DNA of 64,000 bases from Leifsonia sp. ALI-44-B (GCF_001984125.1 NZ_MTQL01000006.1:1216423-1280422), one strand, 5' to 3'; positions 34,319 to 43,160 are shown, counted from the stretch's first letter. Translations and numbers: made by a program. The notes: generated by a model from the sequence alone, not told the origin.

Positions 34319-34806
34319 CAGGCGTCGTCCCGTTTGGAGAGGAGCGTGCCCACGGCGACGCGCTGCTGCAGAATGCGCGTGGCCTCGGTCAGGTGCTCGG
34401 TCTCTTCGGCCGTGAGGTCGGAGAAGTGCGGCACGAGGGCCTCGGCGAGGGTGTCGCGCCACTCGTGCAACGCCTTCTCCCCCTTGGGCGTGATGGCGAT
34501 CTGCCACGCGCGCCCGTCATCGACGTCGACGATGCGCTTGACCCAGTCGACCTGGTCGAGGTTGCGGATGATCTTCGTCATCGTGGGCTGCGACACGCGG
34601 CTCTGGCGGGCGAGCTCTCCGAGACGCACGGGGCCCAGCGAGACGAGGGTCGAGAGCGTGCGCCACACGGCGGGCGATTCTGCGCTCTCGGTGGACTGCG
34701 CGGCGAGGCGGGTGAGACGGTTGGCGACGGTCACGAGATCGCCGAGGAGGAGGGGTAGCTGTTCGGCGGAGACTCCCGGCTCTGCCTTCTGATCTACGGT
34801 AAGCAT
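34318..34806 (-). CDS. MarR-family regulator of the adjacent MFS exporter
   Basis: 162 aa. Winged-helix domain with LARQSRVSQPTMTKIIRNL (about 64-82) and wing DVDDGRAWQIAIT. Followed without a gap by the MFS gene. The promoter immediately upstream contains TATAAT and a perfect palindrome that overlaps the -35 region, so autorepression is likely. The -10 is 6 nt from the ATG, implying a leaderless transcript. Confidence 0.92.
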   Translation of the reverse strand: MLTVDQKAEPGVSAEQLPLLLGDLVTVANRLTRLAAQSTESAESPAVWRTLSTLVSLGPVRLGELARQSRVSQPTMTKIIRNLDQVDWVKRIVDVDDGRAWQIAITPKGEKALHEWRDTLAEALVPHFSDLTAEETEHLTEATRILQQRVAVGTLLSKRDDA

Positions 34807-34812
34807 TACTCG

Positions 34813-34835
34813 ATTATATACATAGCCTGGCTATG
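34813..34835 (-). promoter_or_regulatory. Promoter and operator of marR-MFS
   Basis: On the minus strand, CATAGC-cag-GCTATG (34821-34835), a perfect 6-bp dyad, is followed by TATAAT (34818-34813), then six bases, then ATG. The expected start of transcription is the A of the start codon. The palindrome lies in the core promoter, where a MarR dimer would block polymerase. Confidence 0.7.
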
Positions 34836-34888
34836 CAATGCGTCGCATCTCTGTCAGCGAACCGTCGGGCACACGCATCCGGAAACGC

Positions 34889-34924
34889 CGATAGGCGCCA
34901 CCCCGTGTGGGATGACGCCTATCG
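34889..34924 (-). terminator. Terminator of rplJ-rplL operon
   Basis: CGATAGGCG and CGCCTATCG (9 bp) enclose a further pairing CACCCC/GGGATG around gtgt, giving a long stem of about 16 pairs. Located 68 bp past the rplL stop and before the marR promoter. Confidence 0.75.
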
Positions 34925-34991
34925 AACTGAGACGAGCGGATGACCGGAGCCACCCGACCGAACCCGAGTAAGAGGCCCTCTCGGGCCCTGA

Positions 34992-35375
34992 TTACTTGAG
35001 GGTAACGGTTGCGCCGGCCTCTTCGAGCGAAGCCTTTGCCTTCTCGGCAGCTTCCTTGGTCGCGCCTTCGAGGACAGCCTTGGGGGCTCCGTCGACGACG
35101 GCCTTGGCCTCGCCGAGGCCGAGGCTGGTGAGCTCGCGCACAACCTTGATGACCTGGATCTTCTTGTCGCCGACCGACTCGAGAACGACGTCGAAGGAGT
35201 CCTTCTCTTCGACCTCTTCAGCAGCGGCGCCGGCAGCAGCCGGACCAGCAACGGCGACGGGGGCGGCCGCGGTGACCTCGAAGGTCTCCTCGAATGCCTT
35301 GACGAACTCGGAGAGCTCGATGAGGGTCAGGCCCTTGAACTGCTCGAGCAGCTCTTCAGTTGACAGCTTTGCCAT
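34992..35375 (-). CDS. rplL: 50S ribosomal protein L7/L12
   Basis: 127 aa. N-terminal dimer helix ([22 protein letters not shown]), Ala-rich hinge (about 35-55) and C-terminal factor-binding domain ([34 protein letters not shown]). Four to six copies form the ribosomal stalk with L10. Directly downstream of rplJ; no rpoB gene follows within the window, as is usual for actinobacteria where rpoBC can be separate. Confidence 0.98.
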   Translation of the reverse strand: MAKLSTEELLEQFKGLTLIELSEFVKAFEETFEVTAAAPVAVAGPAAAGAAAEEVEEKDSFDVVLESVGDKKIQVIKVVRELTSLGLGEAKAVVDGAPKAVLEGATKEAAEKAKASLEEAGATVTLK

Positions 35376-35426
35376 GATATTTCTCCCTTTGTCTGTGATG
35401 TACTCAACCGCGTGTCTAGGTGAAAC

Positions 35427-35942
35427 CTAGGACGCGGACTCCTGCTTCTCACGCAGCGCGTCGACCGTGCGAACGGCCTTCGACAGCGGTGCGTTGAACA
35501 GATATGCGGCTCCGAACAGCGAGGCCTTGAAGGCGCCGGCAAGCTTGCCGAGCAGAACTTCGCGGGACTCGAGGTCGGCGAGCTTGCCTACCTCTGCGGC
35601 GGACAGCGGGTTACCGTCGAAGTAACCGCCCTTGACCACCAGGAGAGGGTTTGCCTTGGCAAAGTCGCGCAGACCCTTCGCAACGGCGACCGGGTCACCG
35701 TGAACGAATGCGATGGCGGACGGACCGGCGAGCTCGTCGTCGAACGACGAGATGCCAGCGTTGTTCGCCGCAATCTTGGTCAGCGTGTTCTTCACCACGG
35801 CAAAGGTTGCGTCCTCACTGATGGACTTGCGCAGCGTCTTGAGCTGAGCAACAGTGAGACCGCGGTACTCGGTCAGCAGAACGGCAGTCGAGCTCTGGAA
35901 TTTCTCCGTGAGTTCGGCAACCGAGGCTTCCTTGTTCGCCAT
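35427..35942 (-). CDS. rplJ: 50S ribosomal protein L10
   Basis: 171 aa from the ATG at 35942, placed by AAGGAG; a GTG six bases upstream is less well spaced. [26 protein letters not shown] at about 12-37 and [11 protein letters not shown] at about 50-60 are diagnostic. Holds the L7/L12 dimers on 23S rRNA. Expression is expected to be controlled by the L10 leader upstream, where L10-L12 binds its own mRNA. Confidence 0.97.
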   Translation of the reverse strand: MANKEASVAELTEKFQSSTAVLLTEYRGLTVAQLKTLRKSISEDATFAVVKNTLTKIAANNAGISSFDDELAGPSAIAFVHGDPVAVAKGLRDFAKANPLLVVKGGYFDGNPLSAAEVGKLADLESREVLLGKLAGAFKASLFGAAYLFNAPLSKAVRTVDALREKQESAS

Positions 35943-36030
35943 GGCCACTCCTTATGTATTAGTTCCGTAACGCGGTGAGCGTTACGTGACCAGGCCACCG
36001 GCAACTCTGTTGGAGTCACACCCGCACATG

Positions 36031-36059
36031 AAAAAAGCTCCGGCGCAAGCGCTCGGAGC
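36031..36059 (-). terminator. Attenuator hairpin in the L10 leader
   Basis: Minus strand: GCTCCG-A-GCGC-tt-GCGC-CGGAGC followed by TTTTTT, a classic intrinsic terminator about 90 bp before the rplJ start. Because it sits between promoter and gene, it should work as an attenuator responding to L10 binding. Confidence 0.88.
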
Positions 36060-36185
36060 AGAATGACGATCTCGGGAAAAACCCGAACCATCGAAAACTT
36101 CGAATCACCTGCGCGGGCGTTCTCGTGAGAGAGCCTTAGTTCGTCGTGCATTGCTGCACTCGGATAACCAGCGGTCTTTGGTCCT
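36031..36185 (-). ncRNA. Ribosomal protein L10 leader
   Basis: The 240-bp region upstream of rplJ contains no ORF worth calling. Its transcript begins near 36185 and starts with AAAGACCGCTGG, and later CCCGCGCAGGTGA, matching the paired conserved segments of L10 leaders (GACCGC...GCGxAGGxG). It ends in a terminator-like hairpin. This is the expected autoregulatory site for L10-L7/L12. The 5' end and exact fold are inferred. Confidence 0.75.
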
Positions 36186-36191
36186 GGATCA

Positions 36192-36220
36192 GAGTACGCG
36201 AGCGGATGCCGTGGCGCAAG
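36192..36220 (-). promoter_or_regulatory. Promoter of the rplJ-rplL operon
   Basis: TTGCGC (-35), 17-bp spacer, TACTCT (-10) on the minus strand. The predicted start near 36185 coincides with the first conserved bases of the L10 leader. Confidence 0.65.
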
Positions 36221-36241
36221 TTCGGCCGCGACATCCGCTCG

Positions 36242-37831
36242 TCATTCCGTCGTGGCGCGCGGCGTCACTCCGGCGAGCGGAAGGGTGACGCGGAAAACGG
36301 TGCGGCCCGGGCGACTCTCGGCCGTCACCGTTCCGCCGTGCGCCTGCACGACACCCTGGACGATGGCGAGGCCGAGACCCGTCGACCCCGTGGCCCGCGA
36401 GCGGGAGTCGTCGCCGCGCGTGAAGCGTTCGAACAGGTGGGGCGTGAGCTCGGGGTCGATGCCCGGGCCGTCGTCCGAGATCTCAATAACGGCCGTGGAT
36501 GCTTCGCCGAGCGCGAGCGATGCCGTCACCGTGGTGCCGGCGGGCGTGTGCACGCGCGCGTTGCCGAGCAGGTTGGCCACGACCTGGTGCAGGCGCGGGG
36601 CATCCCCGACCACGCTGATGGGCTCGTCGGGGATGTCGAGCTCGAAGACGTGGTCGGGCGCCGCGGCATGCGCGTCGTTGACGGTGTGGATGAGGAGGTC
36701 GGTCAGGTCGACGGGCGCGCGGTCGAGCTCGCGCCCCTCGTCGAGGCGGGCGAGCAGCAGCAGGTCCTCGACGATGGTGGTCATGCGGCCCGACTCCGAC
36801 TGGATGCGGCCGAGCGAGTAGTTGACGTCGTCGGGCAGGGCGTCGCTGTGCCGCGTGGCGAGCTCGGAGTATCCGCGGATGGAGGCGAGCGGCGTGCGCA
36901 GTTCGTGCGAAGCATCCGAGACGAACTGCCGCACCTTGCTCTCGGAGGCCTGACGGGCTGTGAGCGCCGAACCGACGTGCCCGAGCATCCGGTTGATGGA
37001 GGAACCGACGCGGCCCACCTCGGTGCGGGGGTCGGCGTCGGCGTCGGCCACGCGCACGCCCAACGCCACCTCTCCGCGGTCGAGCGGCATCTGCGACACG
37101 GCCGCGGCGGTGGCGGCGACCCGGTCGAGCGGGCGCAACGACAGACGCACGATGAGCCAGGCCACGAGGCCCGCCAGCACGGCGCCGAAGAGCGAGATGA
37201 GCAGCACGATGAGCACCTGCTGCGAGACGGTGGCGTCGACCTCGTCGAGCGGCAGGCCGAAGATGTAGTCGCCGTAGGGCGTCGGCACCACGACCATGCG
37301 GTAGTCGCCGAAGTCCCCGCCGAGGCTGACCGTGCGGGGCCGCTCGATCTGGATGACTCCGTCATAGCCGGGCGTGCCGGACGACGCCGCATCGACCTCG
37401 GCCGCATACGCCGCGAGCGCACGGCCCTGGGCGGCGGGCAACGTGTAGGCCGCCCCGTGCGCCACATAGCCGGCGTCGATGAGCGAACCGTTGCGGTAGA
37501 TGGCGCCGATGAAGCCCTGCGAATAGCCGGGGCGCTGGATGAACCCGGGGGGCGTCGTGTAGGTGTCGGAATTCGTCGATCCTGTGCCGGGCTCCGAGCC
37601 CGAAGACGTCGCTCCGCCGCGGCTCACGACCTCGCGCAGTTGGTTGTCGACGCCCGCGATAAGGAGGGATTGCGTCGAGAGCACGGTGGCGAAGCCCACG
37701 ATGAGGCTCGCGATGGCGAGCAGCGCGATGACCGCGACCGTGAGCTGGCGGCGCAAAGTCCACGGCAGGCCGAGAGCCCGGCGCCAGAACGCGGGGCGCG
37801 GTTCGGCGGGCGTTGCAGGGGGCGTGGTCAC
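36242..37831 (-). CDS. Membrane sensor histidine kinase
   Basis: 529 aa. Short cytoplasmic N-terminus, TM1 (about 25-48), an extracytoplasmic sensor of about 160 residues with Gly/Ser/Thr stretches, TM2 (about 208-233), HAMP (about 234-290), phosphoacceptor domain with the histidine in SDASHELRTPLASIRGY (about 308-324), and HATPase with N box LLGNARVHTPAG and GSTGLGLAIV. The GTG start overlaps the response-regulator stop by 4 bp. With its partner it likely controls the divergent ABC exporter. Confidence 0.94.
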   Translation of the reverse strand: MTTPPATPAEPRPAFWRRALGLPWTLRRQLTVAVIALLAIASLIVGFATVLSTQSLLIAGVDNQLREVVSRGGATSSGSEPGTGSTNSDTYTTPPGFIQRPGYSQGFIGAIYRNGSLIDAGYVAHGAAYTLPAAQGRALAAYAAEVDAASSGTPGYDGVIQIERPRTVSLGGDFGDYRMVVVPTPYGDYIFGLPLDEVDATVSQQVLIVLLISLFGAVLAGLVAWLIVRLSLRPLDRVAATAAAVSQMPLDRGEVALGVRVADADADPRTEVGRVGSSINRMLGHVGSALTARQASESKVRQFVSDASHELRTPLASIRGYSELATRHSDALPDDVNYSLGRIQSESGRMTTIVEDLLLLARLDEGRELDRAPVDLTDLLIHTVNDAHAAAPDHVFELDIPDEPISVVGDAPRLHQVVANLLGNARVHTPAGTTVTASLALGEASTAVIEISDDGPGIDPELTPHLFERFTRGDDSRSRATGSTGLGLAIVQGVVQAHGGTVTAESRPGRTVFRVTLPLAGVTPRATTE

Positions 37832-38583
37832 GCGCCATCCGCCGGTTTGATCATGTAACCGACGCCGCGGATGGTGTGGATCATGGCGGGGCGCCCGGCG
37901 TCGATCTTTTTGCGCAGATAGGAGATGTAGATCTCGACGACGCTGGCCTTGCCGCCGAAGTCGTAGCTCCACACGCGGTCGAGGATCTGACTCTTCGAGA
38001 GCACGCGGCGCGGGTTGCGCATGAGGTAGCGCAGCAGCTCGAATTCGGTGGCGGTGAGCTCGATGGGGGTGCCGTCGCGGTAGACCTCGTGGCTGTCCTC
38101 GTTGAGCGTCAGGTCGCCGACCTGCACGGTGGGGCCGTCGTTGTTCACAGCGAGCAGCGTCGACCGGCGGATGAGGCCCCGCAGGCGCGCGACGAGCTCT
38201 TCGAGGCTGAACGGTTTGGTGACGTAGTCGTCGCCGCCCGCGGTGAGCCCCGCAATGCGGTCGTCGAGGGAGTCCTTGGCGGTGAGGAAGAGCACGGGCA
38301 TATCGTCGCCGTTCGCACGCAGGCGGCTGAGGATCTGCAGGCCGTCGAGATCGGGCAGCATGATGTCGAGCACGACGGCGTCGGGGCGGAAATCGCGCGC
38401 GGCGGCGAGCGCGGCCTGGCCGGTGGCGGCGGTGCGCACCTCCCAGCCCTCGTAGCGCAGGGCCATCTTGAGCAGATCGGTGAGGGTGGCCTCGTCGTCG
38501 ACGACGAGCACGCGAACGGGCGAGCCGTCGGCGCGAGTGAGGGCGGTGCGGTGGGCGCTCGAGGCGAAGGGTGTGTTACTCAC
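37828..38583 (-). CDS. OmpR-family response regulator
   Basis: About 251 aa. Receiver domain with acidic pocket VVDDE, phosphoacceptor Asp in VVLDIMLPDLDG, and Lys in VTKPFS; C-terminal winged helix (TATEFELLRYLMRNPRRVLSK ... VEIYISYLRKKID). The GTG at 38583 is preferred: it lies 7 bp after a CATACT -10 and avoids residues lacking a ribosome-binding site. An ATG at 38601 is an alternative (6 more residues). Phased CATAG repeats upstream are the probable binding sites. Confidence 0.93.
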   Translation of the reverse strand: MSNTPFASSAHRTALTRADGSPVRVLVVDDEATLTDLLKMALRYEGWEVRTAATGQAALAAARDFRPDAVVLDIMLPDLDGLQILSRLRANGDDMPVLFLTAKDSLDDRIAGLTAGGDDYVTKPFSLEELVARLRGLIRRSTLLAVNNDGPTVQVGDLTLNEDSHEVYRDGTPIELTATEFELLRYLMRNPRRVLSKSQILDRVWSYDFGGKASVVEIYISYLRKKIDAGRPAMIHTIRGVGYMIKPADGA

Positions 38584-38605
38584 AATCTTCAGTATGGGCA
38601 TCTTC

Positions 38606-38680
38606 CTATGAGCGGTCTATGAGCCAGCCAGATGCTCGCCGACATAGAAAGCGCATAGGAATCGGCGTGGTCGGTCATAG
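38606..38680. promoter_or_regulatory. 11-bp-phased CATAG repeats between two-component system and exporter
   Basis: CTATGAG at 38606-38612 and 38617-38623 (CTCATAG on the minus strand) overlap the expected -35 of the response-regulator promoter. CATAG on the plus strand at 38643, 38654 and 38676 (spacings 11 and 22) ends 10 bp before a TACCTT -10 for the exporter gene. Direct repeats at helical period are the usual binding mode of OmpR-family dimers. Confidence 0.7.
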
Positions 38681-38741
38681 GCCGTCTTCCTACCTTCTGG
38701 AGTGCGGCACCTCGGCCGCCCCAACGTCAGAAGGAACCTTC

Positions 38742-40298
38742 ATGTTTGGCACCTATCTTCGGCGCGAGCTGATCGGCAGAAGAAAACAGACCATCATCAT
38801 CGCCATCGGCATGGCCCTCGCGATCGCGCTCGTCATCATCGTCAACTCGGTCTCGGCCGGGGTGAGGAATGCTCAGACGACGGTGCTGCAATCGGTGTAC
38901 GGCGTCGGCACGGACATCACCGTGAGCCAGGCCGCCACTCCCCCGACCGAGGGCGGCACCGACGGCCCGGGCCAGCGATTCGATTTCGGGGCGGATGCCG
39001 GAGCCACCACTGACGGATCGACGACGGTCGCGACATCCCGCCTCGAGGCCGGCCGCGGAACCACCACCTTCGCGGCCTCCGACCTCGACAAGGTCACGGC
39101 CCTGCAGGGTGTCTCAGGCGCCGCCGGAACCCTCGCTCTGACGAACACGACGTTCGACGGTGAGTTGCCGGACTTCTCGCAGATGCAGGCGCCCGGGGCG
39201 ACCGGCTCCGACGCGGGCACGGGCACGGACTCGGGCACCGATTCCGGCACGGGCACGGCCCCTCAGGGCGGCGCGGATGGCGCGGGCGGCAGCTCCTTCA
39301 ACGTGGACTCGTTCACGGTGCTCGGCCTCGACCCCACGTCCGATGCCGTCGGCCCCCTCTCGGCCGTGACCCTGACGGACGGACGCGGGCTCGAAGCATC
39401 CGACACCGGCACCGACATTGCCGTACTCGATGCCACCTACGCCACGGCCAACGACCTCGCCACGGGCGACACCCTCGACATCGGCGGCACGACGTTCACG
39501 GTCGTGGGCATCGTCGGCGCGACGGGTAGCGACGCCGAGACCGCGTCGAACGTCTACATCCCGCTCGACCGCGCGCAGGCCATCTCGGGCCTGACCGACC
39601 AGATCTCGACCATCTCGGTGCAGGCGTCGTCGTCGACCGAGATCGCCGCCGTGAAGGCCGCCATCGAGAAGGACCTGCCCGACGCCACCGTCTCGACGCA
39701 GGAGGACCTCGCCTCGAGCGTTTCGGGTTCGCTGTCCTCGGCCTCCGGCCTCGTCTCGAGCCTCGGCACCTGGTTGTCGATCATCGTGTTGGCCGCGGCC
39801 TTCCTCATCGCCATCCTCTTCACCATCTCGGGCGTCTCGCGGCGCACGCGAGAGTTCGGCACGCTCAAGGCCATCGGATGGTCCAACCGCCGCATCGTGG
39901 GCCAGGTCGCCGGTGAATCGGTCGTGCAGTCGCTCATCGGCGGCGCCGTCGGCGTGGCCGTCGGACTCCTCGGCGTGGTCGTGGTGAACCTGTTCGCCCC
40001 CACCCTCACGGCCTCGGCCAGTTCGACCACCGCGGGCGGCGGCATGCCGGGAGGCGCACCCGGCGCAGCAACGGGTTCTGCCGCAGGCGAAGCGACGGCC
40101 ACGATGCCCGGTGGCGGTTTCGGCGCAGGTCAGGCGGCGGCATCCACGACCGACGTCGTGTTGAACGCGCCCGTCACGCCCCTCATCATCGTCATCGCCG
40201 TGGCCCTCGCGGTGGTCGGCGGCCTGCTCGCCGGCGCGATCGGCGGATGGCGCGCCTCCCGCCTGCGCCCCGCCGAGGCCCTGCGCTCGGTCGGTTAG
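38742..40298 (+). CDS. MacB/FtsX-type ABC transporter permease
   Basis: 518 aa. TM1 (about 16-40) is followed by a long extracytoplasmic MacB-like domain (about 45-335), then three C-terminal helices, the first near 345-370. The extracytoplasmic part contains a Gly/Thr/Ser/Asp-rich low-complexity insert (about 148-185), and a second Gly/Ala-rich loop (about 425-470) separates the last two helices. ATG behind AAGGAA. Partner ATPase follows. Acts in lipoprotein/antibiotic export or envelope-stress mechanotransmission rather than classical import. Confidence 0.92.
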   Translation: MFGTYLRRELIGRRKQTIIIAIGMALAIALVIIVNSVSAGVRNAQTTVLQSVYGVGTDITVSQAATPPTEGGTDGPGQRFDFGADAGATTDGSTTVATSRLEAGRGTTTFAASDLDKVTALQGVSGAAGTLALTNTTFDGELPDFSQMQAPGATGSDAGTGTDSGTDSGTGTAPQGGADGAGGSSFNVDSFTVLGLDPTSDAVGPLSAVTLTDGRGLEASDTGTDIAVLDATYATANDLATGDTLDIGGTTFTVVGIVGATGSDAETASNVYIPLDRAQAISGLTDQISTISVQASSSTEIAAVKAAIEKDLPDATVSTQEDLASSVSGSLSSASGLVSSLGTWLSIIVLAAAFLIAILFTISGVSRRTREFGTLKAIGWSNRRIVGQVAGESVVQSLIGGAVGVAVGLLGVVVVNLFAPTLTASASSTTAGGGMPGGAPGAATGSAAGEATATMPGGGFGAGQAAASTTDVVLNAPVTPLIIVIAVALAVVGGLLAGAIGGWRASRLRPAEALRSVG

Positions 40299-40352
40299 AC
40301 CCCACGCCCCTCCCTGTTATTACTTCTCCTCAACGAATCCCAGGAGCATCCG

Positions 40353-41024
40353 ATGTACACCCTCACCTCCCTCAGCAAGACCTATTCGCAACCCAAACGC
40401 ACCGTCACGGCGCTGAAGGGCGTCGACCTCACCATCCCCGACGGCCAGCTCGTCGCTATCCAGGGCCCCACGGGCGGCGGCAAGTCGACGCTGCTGCAGA
40501 TGCTCGGGGCCCTCGACCGGCCCACCTCCGGCTCGATCGCGTTGCGTGGCGACGACCTGTCGACGCTCAGCGAGGCGAAGCTCGCCACCATCCGGGCATC
40601 CGAGATCGGCTTCGTCTTCCAGGGCTTCAACCTCATCCCCACCCTCACGGCGCTCGAAAACGTCGAGATGGCGCTGGTTCCCGCAAAAGTGCCGGCTCAG
40701 GAGCGCGCCCATCGGGCCACCCAGGCGCTCGAATCGGTGGGCCTCGGCGAGCGCGTCACACACCTGCCCAACGAGCTCTCGGGCGGCCAGCAGCAGCGCG
40801 TCGCCATCGCCCGCGCGCTGGTCAAGAACCCGAAAGTGCTCCTCGCCGACGAGCCCACGGGCAACCTCGACGAACAGACGCGCGACGAGATCATGCAGCT
40901 GCTAGAGGGGCTTTGGCGCGACCAGAACCTCACGGTCATCATCGTCACGCACGATTCAGCGGTGGCCAAACGCGCCGAGCGTCGACTGCGCATCGCGAAC
41001 GGCACGATCAGCGAAGTGGCCTGA
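40353..41024 (+). CDS. ABC transporter ATPase (LolD/MacB type)
   Basis: 223 aa. Walker [10 protein letters not shown] (about 38-46), Q-loop FVFQGFNL, signature LSGGQQQR (about 143-150), Walker [13 protein letters not shown] and switch His VTHDSA. 54 bp after the permease and clearly its partner. Part of the module controlled by the divergent two-component system. Confidence 0.95.
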   Translation: MYTLTSLSKTYSQPKRTVTALKGVDLTIPDGQLVAIQGPTGGGKSTLLQMLGALDRPTSGSIALRGDDLSTLSEAKLATIRASEIGFVFQGFNLIPTLTALENVEMALVPAKVPAQERAHRATQALESVGLGERVTHLPNELSGGQQQRVAIARALVKNPKVLLADEPTGNLDEQTRDEIMQLLEGLWRDQNLTVIIVTHDSAVAKRAERRLRIANGTISEVA

Positions 41025-41116
41025 ATAACCGAAAAAACCCCGATCGGATGCTGAGAACCCCTACGATATTGGATGCCCACCGTGGGCGCTCTGCCACCTC
41101 CCCTGAAAGGGACACA

Positions 41117-41398
41117 ATGACAAACGCTCCCCAGTACCAGTCCGCCCCCGGCCAGCAGGCCACGCCCGCCGATTACCCCGGCAAGACCCTGGGCCTCGTC
41201 GGCTTCATCCTCAGCATCGTCGTGCCGGTCGTCGGCCTCATCCTGAGCCTCGTCGCCCGTTCGCAGTCGAAGAACGCCGGCTTCGAGAACAAGTGGGCCA
41301 AGATCGGCATCATCGTCGGCATCATCCTGACGATCCTCGGCATCATCGGTTTCATCATCAACATGGCGGTCCTGCTGCCCATGCTGCAGCAGTACTAA
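41117..41398 (+). CDS. DUF4190-like small membrane protein
   Basis: 93 aa. A Gln/Pro/Ala-rich cytoplasmic N-terminus (about 1-20), then two hydrophobic hairpin segments (about 25-46 and 60-90) joined by SQSKNAGFENKWAKIG. This layout fits DUF4190 proteins, whose role is unknown. GAAAGGG precedes the ATG. It may be read with the ABC genes 92 bp upstream or from its own promoter. Confidence 0.82.
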   Translation: MTNAPQYQSAPGQQATPADYPGKTLGLVGFILSIVVPVVGLILSLVARSQSKNAGFENKWAKIGIIVGIILTILGIIGFIINMAVLLPMLQQY

Positions 41399-41500
41399 AT
41401 CGCGACAGCACCACCAGCGCGACAGTACGAGCAGGGCGGTACTCCGGAGACGGGGTGCCGCCCTTCGTCGTGTGGCCGGGCGGGCGGCCCCGCGAGCGGT

Positions 41501-41514
41501 GGGTAGTCCTGCCC
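41501..41514. promoter_or_regulatory. Quasi-palindrome GGGTAGTCCTGCCC, copy 1
   Basis: A 14-bp element with GGGyA/TrCCC half-sites. It ends 26 bp before a TAGAGT -10 (41541-41546) for the gene at 41593. An identical copy occurs at 42235. The layout suits an activator binding near -50. Confidence 0.6.
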
Positions 41515-41592
41515 CTGGCGGCCCGGTAGCCATCCGTGTTTAGAGTGGGGTGGACGAGCCGACCCCGGCCCCATTCATCATCAGGAGACGCC

Positions 41593-42219
41593 GTGATCAC
41601 ATCGCCTTCCGCGCCCGCGCGCCTCCCCTTTCCCGGCTGGCCGCTGTGGCTCATCTTCGGGCTCGGCATCATCCCGAGCCTCCTCGCCCTGCTCGTGCTC
41701 GGCCTTGCCAAGGATGCATCCATCGACACGGCCGCCCGGCAAGCACCCCTCGTCGACCGAACCGTCGTCGTCACGGGCACGCTCGACTCGATCGACACGA
41801 CCTCGGGCATGCCGAACGTGACGGGCTACTACACACTCGAGGTGCCGGCAGAGGCTGAGGGCGGAACGCCCATCGAGCTCACGGCGCGCGGCGGCACGAA
41901 CTGGGGTTTCCCGCCCTCGAAAGACTTCCCCGAGCAGATGTCGTTCCTGGTCGAGCGGGGTGCCGACCCGACGGTCGTGGACAGCGGCCGCCTCGGCAGC
42001 CTCAAGCCAGTTACCGCGGCTAGCGCGCGCGGGGACCGAATGGATGTCGTCATCGCCGTCGCCGCATGGGTGATCTCCATCATCCTCTTCTGGGTGTGCG
42101 CCCTCGGCCTGCCCATCCTCGCGGTCGTACAGACCATCCGCCGCCGTCGCGCCCGCGTCGAACAGGCCGTCGCCGCGGGCGGACACCGCTGGACGCAGCC
42201 CTACCCCAAGCGCGGCTGA
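41593..42219 (+). CDS. Uncharacterised membrane protein with two helices
   Basis: 208 aa, not recognised. N-terminal TM (about 12-38), an extracytoplasmic beta-rich domain of about 110 residues (RTVVVTGTLDSIDTTSGM ... ELTARGGTNWGFPPS), a second TM (about 152-182), and a basic cytoplasmic tail. The overall layout resembles DUF3592-type proteins, but no signature was confirmed. GTG behind AGGAG. It shares the upstream 14-bp motif with the next gene, so the two are probably co-regulated. Confidence 0.8.
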   Translation: MITSPSAPARLPFPGWPLWLIFGLGIIPSLLALLVLGLAKDASIDTAARQAPLVDRTVVVTGTLDSIDTTSGMPNVTGYYTLEVPAEAEGGTPIELTARGGTNWGFPPSKDFPEQMSFLVERGADPTVVDSGRLGSLKPVTAASARGDRMDVVIAVAAWVISIILFWVCALGLPILAVVQTIRRRRARVEQAVAAGGHRWTQPYPKRG

Positions 42220-42234
42220 CGCCACCCTCAGCAT

Positions 42235-42248
42235 GGGTAGTCCTGCCC
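42235..42248. promoter_or_regulatory. Quasi-palindrome GGGTAGTCCTGCCC, copy 2
   Basis: Identical to the copy at 41501. It ends 24 bp before a TACGTT -10 (42273-42278), which itself is 6 bp before the ATG at 42285. Confidence 0.6.
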
Positions 42249-42284
42249 GTGGCCCACCCGACGCCCCGCCGCTACGTTCGACAT

Positions 42285-43160
42285 ATGACGACCAGCACCA
42301 CGCCCGCCGCCGACACTCCCGCCCCCGCCAGCCCCTCGGCCGCTCGCCGACCGCGTCGCCGTCTGCGCATCGAGCTGTCACCCCTGCGCTGGACACAGGT
42401 CGGATTGGCTGCCCTCGCCGTGCTGTCGGTGCTCGTCGGCGTCGGCTACATCCTGCCGGCCGTACCGAACAAGGGGCCCACCTACGAACTGCCGGAGTCG
42501 TTCACGGCCAAGACCGACGACGGCCGCAGCATCACGTTCACGGCCGAACGCGGCATACGCTTCGGCCTCCTGCGCCAGGACACGTCCCAGGGCTACCGCG
42601 CCGACATCCTCGAGGTGAAGACGCCGAAACCGTCGTCGACCGAGTTCCCGTTCTCGGGAGAGACCTTCGGTCGGCACGAGCGCAACGAAATCACGCTGTC
42701 GTACGCCCGGATCGCCCAGCGCAGCAGCCAAAAGGGCCCGAACCCGCCCGTCACCGACACATTCGGTGACGTCGACACGATCTACGTCGCCTCCGAGAGT
42801 CTGTTTCCCGGCCTCACCGAGCGCGAGATCGAAGATCTGCCCGACGATGCGATGACACTGACGAGCGATATCGACACGATTCAGAACATCCGGTACGCCT
42901 ACGGCCCCGCCGAGAACGCCGATGATGCCAGCGAGTGGTGGGTCACCTTCAACTACGACGCCCTGCAGAAGGCGGGCAAGACCAACCTGCTCTACCCGCT
43001 CGAGTGGTACACCAACCCGCTCTTCCCCGAGCTGCGCCGCATCGCGCCCTGGGTGGCCGGTTACGCGGTCCTCGCCGCGCTGCTCGCGCCGATCCCCTTC
43101 GGCATCGCCCGCCGCCTGCGCGAGCGCCGCGACGACAAGGATGCAGCCTCGGCAGGTTAA
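42285..43160 (+). CDS. Uncharacterised membrane protein, two-TM
   Basis: 291 aa, not recognised. A Pro/Ala/Arg-rich cytoplasmic N-terminus, TM1 (about 42-62), a roughly 180-residue extracytoplasmic domain (ESFTAKTDDGRSITFTAERG ... WWVTFNYDALQKAGKTN), TM2 (about 257-276), and a short charged tail. The gene appears leaderless (TACGTT, 6 bp, ATG) and carries the same upstream motif as the previous gene, which has the same TM-domain-TM plan. They may form one envelope-response module. Confidence 0.8.
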   Translation: MTTSTTPAADTPAPASPSAARRPRRRLRIELSPLRWTQVGLAALAVLSVLVGVGYILPAVPNKGPTYELPESFTAKTDDGRSITFTAERGIRFGLLRQDTSQGYRADILEVKTPKPSSTEFPFSGETFGRHERNEITLSYARIAQRSSQKGPNPPVTDTFGDVDTIYVASESLFPGLTEREIEDLPDDAMTLTSDIDTIQNIRYAYGPAENADDASEWWVTFNYDALQKAGKTNLLYPLEWYTNPLFPELRRIAPWVAGYAVLAALLAPIPFGIARRLRERRDDKDAASAG

